Part shown: piece by piece, positions 55,445 through 64,000 of the stretch
Layout: every line of letters begins with the position of its first letter
How positions within the stretch are numbered: position 1 is the first letter of the stretch
Source of the DNA: Isochrysis galbana
Taxonomy: Eukaryota > Haptophyta > Isochrysidales > Isochrysidaceae
Assembly (NCBI GenBank): GCA_018136815.1
Contig: CM030934.1
Coordinates: 6,964,573-7,028,572, forward strand
Direction: 5' to 3'
Length of the DNA stretch: 64,000 bases
Made by a program: the position numbers and the translations under genes
The notes under the pieces: model-generated
Told to the model about the DNA's origin: nothing
Database searches by the model: none
The model's input: only the letters and a program-made list of their open reading frames with translations

Positions 55445-57204
55445 GGCCGTTCCTCCACATAGAGGCGCTGTTAGGGCGTGCACCCCGAACCTTCGTTGCC
55501 AAAATGCCACGCTTGAGCGAGTGAGTCGACTCCGACCCTTGAGCCGTGCTGCCGTCGACCACCTCATCTCTAATACACGACCGCGCGCCGGCAGCGGAGC
55601 CGACAGCAACCAAGTGGTGCGGCTCTGCATCGCGCCGCACGGTGCTATCACGGTGCCGATATCGTGACATCGTCGATGTTGTCTTTAGTTTAGGACAGTC
55701 AATCGAGCGCCGGATTGCTCTAACCCCCCCTCCCTGCCCGTGTCTTTTCCTCACCGCGCTGCGCCCACTAGGTGTAGGCGACGGTCCATGCCAATATTTT
55801 CACCTGATGTCTTGTGGGATATGCTTGGATATGCTTGTACCCTGTGTTACGCTAATATGGGTCTGCGTCGTTGGATCCCCTAGTGCATGTCGGAGGAAGA
55901 GGGGTGTGCAGGCCATTCTCCCATGTTTTGTCTTTTGACTCGTGTCCGGCCATCTAGCAGTGAGCGCTCTGTACTGCCTTACTGTACACGTCGTACTTTG
56001 CCACGGCCTCTTTCTGTTTTGTCGCTTAGCAGCTCGATGAACAGATGTTGTGCATATTGTGTTGGCATTAAAATGCAGTCGCCTGCGTCTTGCTGTGCCT
56101 CGTGCGTTAGTCAGAGCGGTGAGGAGGGAGCCTGGGTTGAACTAATCGGTGCAATGGGAAGTCCCAATATTGTTTACGGGCTCGGCACTAAACAAGTTGT
56201 GTAGAGAGAGAAAAAACCTTCGTAATGATCTCGCCATCGCCATGCGCGCGACTCTGCATGTACGTCGACTCTGCAGCCCACGCCCGCATCCCTTTTCACG
56301 CCCTCCAGCCTGCCTTGCGGCCCGCCCACTCGTGCTCTACTTAGGGGCTCGGTGTACGGGTTTTCTGGTGGCAGGCGGCGTGATCCAATCCCCGAGGGTC
56401 TAGTCCTATACTTCCTCCTGCTCCTGCGCCACCGGGCTATCGGCTTTCTCGCTGTGCTTTCTTTTCGATTGTCCATGCGTCGGGATCTTGGTTCTTGGGG
56501 CCACGTTGGTTTCGGAACCGTGGATCGGGTGGGTCGGGGGTGAATCGCCGTGCTGCAGTTACGCGAGCTTTTTCGCCATGCCGAGCGCTTGTGATTGTGA
56601 TATCAGAGCCTCTGGTTCGTGCTTAGTGCTTAGTTTTGTTTGTGCCCGGGGTTTTGGTGCGGTCATATGCGTCGTGGCTTGGCGTGTTGGTGTTGGTACA
56701 AGGCCAGTGGGAGTAGCGGTACTAATGCTCAATAATATTATTATTGTCTCATCTTCCCATTGATTGTGCATTGTGCGTGTGATATCTGATGTTTACTGTC
56801 CGACGAAGTCTGCTCCCCTCACTCTCTCCGATCCGTCATCGAAGGATGAATGACATTGAATGAGGATATTGCTCCTTTGTCGAGTCGAGCGGAGCCGGAG
56901 GGCTCTGAGCCACTCCGTCGCGAGCAGCACCGGCGGCTAGCGCGGCGCTTTGGCCCTCCTCCCCACCGGGAGTCGGGTGAATGAAATTCTGGACTGGGTC
57001 GGGCAACCCCATTTGGGTGTCTGGACGGGGAACGAACGGCGAACGAAGGGCTGTGGGGCGGCGAGGCGCTCCTAGCGGCCTTAGTGTGTTGGATTTTAAG
57101 AGATTGTTAGACCTACAAAGAACTCTTCCCTCAGGGAGGGAGCCTAGGCTGCTTGAGTGCAGCGACGCAGCGAACAACGACGGACAACGAGGCTGAGAAC
57201 AACA
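55445..57204. other. intergenic, one dispersed repeat
   Basis: No supported gene. About 56908-56950 contains the GCACCGGCGGCTAGCGCGGC repeat seen also at 16.8 and 43.8 kb. Confidence 0.4.
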
Positions 57205-57655
57205 GGATACATAGACTCACGAACATACCGGAATCATTCACCCAAACCAAGCAAATTATCAAGCAACCGAGACCCCAAATCACCGATAACTCAAACACGT
57301 CGCGAGAGACGGAGAGAGAGAGCGAGAGAGAGAGAGAGAGACTCCGCAGCGACGGCCGGAGCGTGTCTCCGTTGTAACTTCCCACGTAGCGGAGAGTCCG
57401 AAGGGGAGCGTCATGTCGCGCGACCACGGCGATCACTTTGGATACAGATCGCGACGAGATATCTTCACGACCGAATAAATCTTGCCGTTGAGCGTGAACC
57501 TTCTAGACGCTTCTAACGAACAGCCCTGAGTAGCAACCAAGGGGAAGAAACACCAAAGGGGCCAAGGGCTTGCATGTAGCTTGCATCAAGGGGAAAGATT
57601 CCCTCACCTAGGAAGCGAACCTACACCGATCTCCAAGGGGAGATGGCAAATTAAA
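57205..57655 (+). repeat. long dispersed repeat, copy 2
   Basis: This is the partner of 37135-37605. Indels and substitutions are spread evenly, and the internal GAGA run is present in both. Confidence 0.75.
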
Positions 57656-59160
57656 CCTCAAATCTCGAGCGGCTAGAGCAACCGACTCGCTCGCCAAAAC
57701 CTTGACCGAGAAGAAAGAAGCAAGGACCTACAAGCCAAGGGTAGCGGACCTAGGGAATGTGAGAGGAAATTTCCGAACGCCAACGCGAACGCCAAACGCG
57801 GGAAGGCAACGAAACCCTAACCAGGCTAAACAGAACCTACAAAGAACAGGCCTGGACGACAACGAAAGTTAGCAAGCCCCAAGAAAGAACCGGAACCCAA
57901 CAAGAAACGATAAACCTTGCAAGAAGCTAAACAAGCCTTCACAAGGTAACCTGATAGCCTGAGACAAGCGCGCAGCGAGTGACAGGCGACCTGGCTCCTT
58001 TGGGTCAAGATTACCCGAAAGGAGGAAACCTGGAATCTAGACCTGACAAACAGGCTAGAAGGAAAGAAACGAGAACTCGAATTCTAGATCGCTAGGGACG
58101 AACCCTACCAACCTAGAAGTACCTGAGCTTCACCGTGTGGCCGCACGGCGAAGGACCTGGAAACAAGAGCCTGGAAATCGCATCATCTAGGATGAATGCG
58201 ACATCCTTCGGACTCCTTCTCCTACTAACTAAGTGCTAAGTGAGCGTCAAGAATCAAGAATTACCCGAAAAGAGTTTTCCGCAACAATTCAAAACAACGT
58301 GAGACTGAGACTGGGCTCACAACGATCAATCACTACAACCTTTTTGATGCCATCGTTGTGTGTTTGTGTTTGTGTTGTGTTTGGGTTTCGGGTTTGGCGT
58401 TTGGGGTTTGGGGGGAGGAGGGTTGGTGTTGGTGTGTGCACTAGCGAGTGAGATATAGATACTACGCTCTTATGTTAAGCCCCAATGTACCCTCCCCAAC
58501 ACCATACCTTTGATGGAGCCCCTATTTGAAGTTTGTGGCCCTTCCATTCAACCCAAAGCGTGCGAGGCATCTCAGTTTTGGAACGGAGGTAGTAGATATT
58601 ATCGAAGGCGGGAAGGCGGGCGGGGGGCAGCGCTTTCACCCCGATATCACTCGGACATTTGGATCGCCAAGCATTGCCGGATTCCAGGGCTGAAAAATTG
58701 TGTCCAATTAGTTAAATAGTTGGGTTGGCTAGGAATAGGAATAGGATATGACATTATTTATTTGATTTTGCCCATCACACGCTAAGCCAATCGTCGTCTT
58801 TACGTCCTTACAGCCCCTCGGAGGACAATTACGATACTGCGGTGCCGCGGCCGGAATTCGGCGCCTCGTATGTGCGTATATCATCAGACGTGCGGCAAGT
58901 GAACGGCGTCCAAAAGTTTATCCACCCAATGCTCATGCTGAGTGCAAGTGTCACACCTACAAGCCGGGGGGCAGAATATTGTGGTCGTGATGTTGCACAG
59001 AGATGCCTGAGTGTAGATGAGCGCAAACTGATGCGTTAGGTCGGCATGGCATAAAATGAACAAGGAGCGGGCACATGTGATTCAAACGTACGAGGAGCGC
59101 CCAGCGCGCACCGTATTCCACGCTTTTGAAGTTGCACACGTATCCGCTTGGTGCGCATCT
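57656..59160. other. intergenic, nothing recognised
   Basis: Unique, partly A-rich sequence (57700-58200) that may continue the mobile element of the preceding repeat. A GTTTGTGTTTG-rich patch lies near 58360. No gene. Confidence 0.35.
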
Positions 59161-59533
59161 CTAGGATACCCTGACGCACCTACGAGGTGTGACAACCGGG
59201 CGTCCTGGGCCCATCTGGAGAACAGGAGAGGAAAAGGAGTGGACGCCGTGATGGTGTTGCGCATACCTTGGCGACCCAGTGCCCTTCGGTCTGACAGGCA
59301 TCGCAACCTCCGATGGCGAAGGAATCGACGATACTGCGGAGCCGTTCAGGCGCGCTGGTCGCCAGCTCGAGCAGATTCGAGCGCCGGCTCTCGCCCGCAA
59401 GAATAGTGGGCTGCGGTCGTGTGCGGCCGCCGAGCGTCGCAGTTCCGCCTTCGCCCCACTCCAGCTGAATATTGCCAAACTGGGCGCGTGCGCAGGCGAG
59501 CAGGCAGAGGAAGAGACGGAGCAGCGCAGACAT
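59161..59533 (-). CDS. small secreted protein with a Cys pair, unknown
   Basis: Exon 1 (59533-59267) and exon 2 (59214-59161) join in phase 0 over a 52-nt intron (GTATGC ... CTCCAG) into 106 residues. The signal peptide is SALLRLFLCLLACARAQ. The mature part holds LLELATSAPERLRSIVDSF and a Cys pair (GGCDACQTEGHW), which recalls thioredoxin-like CxxC proteins but is too short to be a full thioredoxin fold. No family is recognised. The 52-nt intron is short for this window; read-through instead would end at 59180 with a different tail. The start follows directly after a C/T tract on the coding strand, which supports it as a real gene. Confidence 0.5.
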
Positions 59534-59790
59534 GCACTGCTAGGGAGAGAGGGAGAGAGGGGGGGCGGGGGGAAAGGAAAGGGAGGTTGGGAGGGCTGTG
59601 GGAGAGAGAGAGAGCGGGCGCGGGAGGGGGAGGGAGAGGGAGAGGGGGCAGGGAGGGAGGGAGGGAGGGAGGGAGGGAGGGAGAGAGCGAGAGAGAAAGA
59701 GAGGGAGAGAGAGAGCGAGAGGGAGCAGAGAGAGAGGAGACCCGAAGGGAGATAGGAGAAGAAACAGAAGGTGAACCGGGGGCGGCGGGG
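59534..59790 (-). promoter_or_regulatory. polypyrimidine tract upstream of the small secreted protein gene
   Basis: G/A-rich on the plus strand (GGGAGG and GAGAGA repeats), hence C/T on the gene strand, up to the ATG at 59533. Confidence 0.5.
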
Positions 59791-60655
59791 GGAGAGACCT
59801 AGAGTCAAAGATACATAAAGGAAAAAGGGTAGAAGAAGGAGAAAGGGGGGCCGGGTGGGTGGGGGGGTGGGGGGGGGGAGGTGCGGAGAGAGAGATTATT
59901 CGGGGGAGAGGACGAGAGAGAGGGAGAGAATTCCCTCGTTTTCTTCTCTGCTGCTGCGCCCTACTCCCCCCTCTCTCTTCTCTTCCTTTCACTGAGAATC
60001 TGTATGTTCTCCTCGTTTCTCTTCCCCTCTCTTCCCCCCGCTCAGGGTCAGTTTTGTAAATATAACTGCTATTTTTATATGTAACCACTATGATTCTTCT
60101 TTCATACCCAAGGAATCGTTTCCCACGAAAGGGACCGTCTTCTCTAAACTTCACTCGTGCCATTAAAAAAAATCCTCCAAAAAAAAATTGATCACCACAT
60201 GGACTGCGAGAGAACGGATTCGGAATAGAGCGAGAGGGGGGGGGGGAGATCCTCTTCCGCTCTCGCCGTCCGTGTGGGCTGCCTTTATTTACCAATACAA
60301 TCAGTCTTTGATTGAACGAGCTACAGTTCATTCACATCAACTCACAACTCACAACCCACAACCCTAGAGTCTAGGGTCTAGGGTTGATTTTTTTCAATTT
60401 TGGTCACGGGTGCGCTGGGAGTCTTAGTTCAACCGTATATATACCTTACTCTTACTATGCCTATGCCTGTGTGAGCACGAGCACGCTGATGCCCGGCCTA
60501 TCGCATCGCTCGCCTTTGCCAACGCTTGCAGCCGCTCCGCAGAACTGATTCTTTTTCTGTTGTAGACTCACAACAGCAGCAGCAGGTTCTCTTGTCTGTG
60601 TCCGTGATGTTATGATAGTAGTAGACTGTAATCGGTGTTTCACAGGCCTCTCTCG
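59791..60655. other. region between two divergent gene starts
   Basis: Purine-rich (59800-59930) then mixed sequence. A TCTAGGGTCTAGGGTTG patch near 60370 is reminiscent of telomeric repeats but has only two units. No gene. Confidence 0.4.
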
Positions 60656-60753
60656 ACTCCTCTGCGTTCACAGTCTTCCTCTCCGTCGAGCGGTCGGGCG
60701 GCAGCGACCCCCCCCCCCCCCCCGACCCCCCCCTCTCTGCCTCTGCCTCTGCG

Positions 60754-62034
60754 ATGCGGCTGAGCGCCGCACACCTGCTGCTTCTTTTGCTCGCGCTCGT
60801 GGCGCAGAGGCTGCTCACGCTCTCGGTGGAGGAGCTTGTACGCCTCGAGAGGTACGTCGGCGCCCTCCTCCCTACCGCCCAACGCGCCCACTGGCTGCAC
60901 GTTGCTGATGCGGACGGAGATGGCAAGATTTCGTGGAGAGAGGTGGCGGCCTGCATCTTGTCCGAGCTGTCCTCTGCCCTTTCTTCTGGCCTTGACGGGG
61001 CGGCGGCTGTGATCAGGCGGGGCGAGGCGTCGACTCACACACACGCTGCGCTCGATCGTTTCGAAAAGGCGCTGCACCGCGCGCAGTACGCGAGGGCGTA
61101 TAACGCATGGAGCGAGCTTCTCGCGCCGGCCAAAGGAGAGGCGGAGGGGCAAGAGGCCGAGGGGATCCGCCGTAGCGCCGAGGCCAAGTGGGTGAATAAA
61201 TTCTCGGCGGTACTCGAGCGTGCTGAGGTTACCGTGGCTGTGGATGAGCTTGAGCTAGCTGCCGCGTGCAAGTCGCTCGCGGTGTTTGCCCGCTCAGGTC
61301 GTGCTGAGGCAGCCCTCTTGCATGCGCTACGCCGCGAGATCCCGTGCGCAGAGGACGCGCTATTGCGGCTATGGTCTCGCACGGGAGTACGCCAGGCAGA
61401 CCGGCTTCTCGCGCGCGGGACGACGCAGATGGCTCGCGGCAAGTTGGAGCTAGCGCTGCGCAGCTTTGACGACTTGATAGACTTGATGCCGGGCCTCGCC
61501 GAGGGGTGGGCACGGCGTGCCGCCCTCAAATTCAGTATGGACGAGGTCGCCGATGCTTTGGCTGACAGCGCGCGCGCTCTTGAGTTGTCTCCCTTTCATT
61601 TCGACGCACTTCGAATCGCGGGACTAAGCCATCTGGCTCTCTGGACAGCGGGACACCCATCGCCTAGCGACAGAGCAAACGACGGCTCCGTCGTTCACTT
61701 CGTATCCGACGAATGGGCTGCTAACCCTCGGATAGGGCGAGATTTGGCAAAGGACTCCGCTGAAGCGCGGCCTTCAGACATGGATCCGCACAGCGACTTG
61801 CAGAGTGGAGACAAGCGTGCGGTGCCGGCTGTCTCCACTAGGACGTCCGAGCTCTTGGATGCCGTACACTGCTTTGACCGAGCCCTCTCCGTGCACCCGC
61901 GGCTAGAGGGCGCGCTTCATGGCGCCCGTACTGCGCGCGAGCTGCTGCGGAAGTGGGGCGAGCGAACGGACGGACACGATGGAGTGCCAGCCATGGGCAC
62001 GCCCGACGCGACTGGTGACCTGGAGGCGGCGTGA
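60754..62034 (+). CDS. secreted EF-hand and TPR protein
   Basis: A 426-residue single-exon protein. Residues 1-23 are a signal peptide (LSAAHLLLLLLALVAQRLL). Residues 52-63 (DADGDGKISWRE) form a canonical EF-hand calcium loop with all ligand positions filled. An alpha-helical middle follows. At about residues 210-400 are three tetratricopeptide-like repeats (ADRLLARGTTQMARGKLELAL, AEGWARRAALKFSMDEVADA and LLDAVHCFDRALSVHPRLEG), the last two separated by a disordered acidic insert of about 60 residues. No ER-retention signal is seen at the C-terminus (DATGDLEAA). The likely role is calcium-sensitive protein binding in the secretory pathway. A poly-C and CTCTGCCTCTG patch precedes the ATG, a weaker form of the tract seen elsewhere. 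Confidence 0.8.
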   Translation: MRLSAAHLLLLLLALVAQRLLTLSVEELVRLERYVGALLPTAQRAHWLHVADADGDGKISWREVAACILSELSSALSSGLDGAAAVIRRGEASTHTHAALDRFEKALHRAQYARAYNAWSELLAPAKGEAEGQEAEGIRRSAEAKWVNKFSAVLERAEVTVAVDELELAAACKSLAVFARSGRAEAALLHALRREIPCAEDALLRLWSRTGVRQADRLLARGTTQMARGKLELALRSFDDLIDLMPGLAEGWARRAALKFSMDEVADALADSARALELSPFHFDALRIAGLSHLALWTAGHPSPSDRANDGSVVHFVSDEWAANPRIGRDLAKDSAEARPSDMDPHSDLQSGDKRAVPAVSTRTSELLDAVHCFDRALSVHPRLEGALHGARTARELLRKWGERTDGHDGVPAMGTPDATGDLEAA

Positions 62035-63318
62035 GCGAACACGGTTCCATCGCATTCTTGCAGTTGCCTTTGTTGGTGTGGTCGGCGTGTCATTAGATGA
62101 TCATCTTGGAACCACAGCCTGTCGGAGTGTTTTGGATGCTTCTGTTTGCGGGCTATAACATGCGCCAGTCTCGGGGGTATCATGATAAGGCCATCGCCTC
62201 GTTGCTCGCTCTCTCTCCGCTTCTCTTTTATCTTTTGCCGCTAGTCGTAGTGTAACAGTTCCCCGCGCGTGGGACGACGCTTTCCCCTTTCCCCCCGCGC
62301 GCGTAACCCCTTCGACAAATGCTTTTGCCTCTCTTTCCCCACGTGTCGCCTCCCGGAGCGAAATTCTGCCAGGCCACCAATTGGTAGCGGTGGGGGCGAG
62401 GCTGGGTTGAAAAAGAAGCTCTTGTTGATCCGGAGGCGCAAGCATTTTTATCGTGGGGCCGGGGAAAGATTTCCCCTTGTCGTGGAGCTAAAGGGAGCCG
62501 CACCACGCCGCACGCTCTACCCTTAGAGCATGCCTGCTTTCCCGCGCCCTGCCTCCCTCCCTTCTCCCGCAGCGCGTTCTATCAATCTTTAGAGCGTGTC
62601 TCCCCCACACCCCGCTCCTCCCCTCTCCTCCAGCCCCAAGTCCCGCGCGTACGACCCGCAGCCGAGACGAGATCCCTTCCTTCCATTCTCTCACGTCTTC
62701 GCGGCGTTCCCTTGTTCCCTTGGCCGAAGAGGGTCGGAGAGTCTCCCGCGTTCGCCGGTTCCCCTCCGCTCCTCCAGCGCCCGCCCCCTTCCCGTTCCAT
62801 TAGTTTCCCCCTTGTTCCCATAGTTTCCGAGTGGTTTCCCGTCGCCCCGTGTTCACATTCCTCCGTGCTTCTTCTGCTTCCCGCGACATCGCCAGGACGC
62901 CTCGCTTGTGCCTCCCTTCTGTCTCCCCGCCTACCCTCGCTCGTCATGCCTGGTGCCTGACCATGGAGACATGGATCGCCTGTGCCGTCCCGTGTGCTCC
63001 CTTCCCGTGCTGCCTCCGGTCGCTCGTCCCGTTCCTCTCGCCCCGCGTTTCATACATCCCATGTTACATACAGACGCCCACAAGCACCACAACCTCACAC
63101 AGGCACCCACCACCACAGCCATAGCTATTCCACAGCCCACCACATGGTAGCGGAGGTGTGTCGCCCACACCTCTCGAGTCACTCTCAGATCATGTTGCGG
63201 GTAAGGAAGGGGCCTTGTACACTTGCCTTTTCCCATACGCCCCAATTAGGTTCCCCCGCGCGACTGCCCCCTCGTCCGCCGCGCCCCGGCACTCCCTCCC
63301 CCTCGCGCCATCTCGATA
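62035..63318. other. intergenic, nothing recognised
   Basis: GC-rich unique sequence without a supported gene. It includes a CACCACAACC-rich stretch near 63080-63140 similar in style to the CACA-rich element segments. Confidence 0.4.
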
Positions 63319-63319
63319 G

Positions 63320-63450
63320 GCCCCGGACTTGAGCCCAGGGAGAATCCGAATCTGCACGCCTTGCGCGACCACGGCGAACATAGAAGACGGTATATAGCGA
63401 AGAAGGCTCGTACTCGTGACGAAATATCCATGCCAAAAGGCCTGGCAATA
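63320..63450 (-). mobile_element. tRNA-like SINE, copy 2
   Basis: It is nearly identical to 27125-27250 (CTTGAGCCCAGGGAGAATCC, GCACGCCTTGCGCGACCA, AGACGGTATATAGCGAAG). Flanking sequences differ, so the shared part defines the element. Confidence 0.5.
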
Positions 63451-64000
63451 CGACAGACTCAATACAGAGCGCAGAGCGCACTGAGGAGCCATTTGTAGCT
63501 GTGCGTTTGGGCGAAAGAGAAATAGCAAAGAGAGAATTTAAATGCGCTCCCTGTACACTGTGCGCTATCAGCATATCATATCAATACCAATCCCAACCCT
63601 GTAGCGCTGCTCCTCCAGTTGATTACGGATCACTCATGCATGGTTGCTGTGCGCTGATATGTGGAGAATAATAGAAAATTGGCCACCTGCATCTCAACGC
63701 ACGGAGGACTAGAGTCGACCTCTCCATGACAGTGCGCCAGTTGTCGTAGCCGGCCGTTACCATTATGTGAGGCCAGTAGTATGAGGGGCGCACGAGTCTG
63801 ATGTCATTCTCGCACTGCAAGTACGTTCTTAGCCAAATGCTATTTCACCAAAGTAGCCATGGCCTGGTGGTCGGTCTACTTCTTGATAGGCTCGCCGCAG
63901 TTATTGCTTCCGGGAAGGCGCTGGAGCCCTTGGCCCTCGCACGAGAAGAGGCCGAAGTACTGAGCCGTGAAAGTGGCCGGATCTGAGCTGTACGTCATCG
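63451..64000. other. right edge, possible exon
   Basis: A plus-strand frame ending at 63986 (LLLDRLAAVIASGKALEPLA, then REEAEVLSRESGRI) is protein-like and could be a terminal exon with an acceptor TTCTTAG at about 63831, but no upstream exon is seen. Nothing else is recognised. Confidence 0.25.

Noticed and set aside
59540..60331. A 263-residue minus-strand frame rich in Ser, Leu and Pro
   Set aside because: It lies over G/A-rich tracts and shows no domain; the protein-like gene on that strand is the one starting at 59533.
60361..60386. Telomere-like TCTAGGG repeats
   Set aside because: Only two imperfect units inside unique sequence; too few to call an interstitial telomere.

Overview
The window looks like nuclear DNA of a GC-rich, intron-containing alga. 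A haptophyte-type or similar secondary-plastid alga fits best, but this is inference. The supporting signs are short GT-AG introns (mostly 78-155 nt), a small membrane protein with a signal peptide followed by a transit-like stretch (25.2 kb), a membrane-attached exo-beta-1,3-glucanase-like enzyme, and eukaryote-only families (DDRGK1, a cyclic-nucleotide-binding protein with DPY-30/RIIa-like domains, UMP-CMP kinase). A run of exactly 100 N (38029-38128) marks a scaffold gap. I found no rRNA, intact tRNA, CRISPR array or bacterial-type operon.

Genes are sparse and separated by long repeat-rich DNA. In order they are: an alliinase/TAA1-family PLP enzyme (5323-6813, -); an ankyrin plus cyclic-nucleotide-binding protein (7771-9567, +, 3 exons); a 2-oxoglutarate/Fe(II) oxygenase of the OGFOD2 type (14782-16197, +); a fascin-like plus GH5 glucanase (18415-21527, -, 4 exons); a small plastid-type protein (25223-25537, -); a Cys-rich membrane protein (28209-28793, +); DDRGK1/UFBP1 (33290-34281, -, 2 exons), divergent from a hypothetical gene (34894, +); a 920-residue repeat protein encoded by near-identical tandem exons (39391-42937, +, 8 exons); a UMP-CMP kinase (47372-48782, +, 5 exons); an EamA-type transporter (53615-55444, +, 2 exons); a small secreted Cys-pair protein (59161-59533, -, 2 exons); and a secreted EF-hand/TPR protein (60754-62034, +).

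Between these lie a decayed LINE 3' part (30.0-31.6 kb), two kinds of MITE (a TA-flanked one at 23.3 kb, and one with an 8-bp target duplication at 25.7 kb), a tRNA-like SINE family (27.1 and 63.3 kb), five copies of a hairpin-plus-MERA-peptide leader, minisatellites, a 670-bp GA microsatellite, and two AT-rich islands (10.3-11.4 kb and 51.5-51.8 kb) whose ORFs look foreign and possibly derive from a large DNA virus.

The two most striking features are the 883-bp higher-order exon array at 39.4-42.9 kb, including one hybrid exon that records a recombination event, and a positional rule: nearly every gene start lies just downstream of a 100-300 bp strand-pure polypurine or polypyrimidine tract. 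The genes do not form a common pathway. Each appears to be an independent eukaryotic transcription unit.
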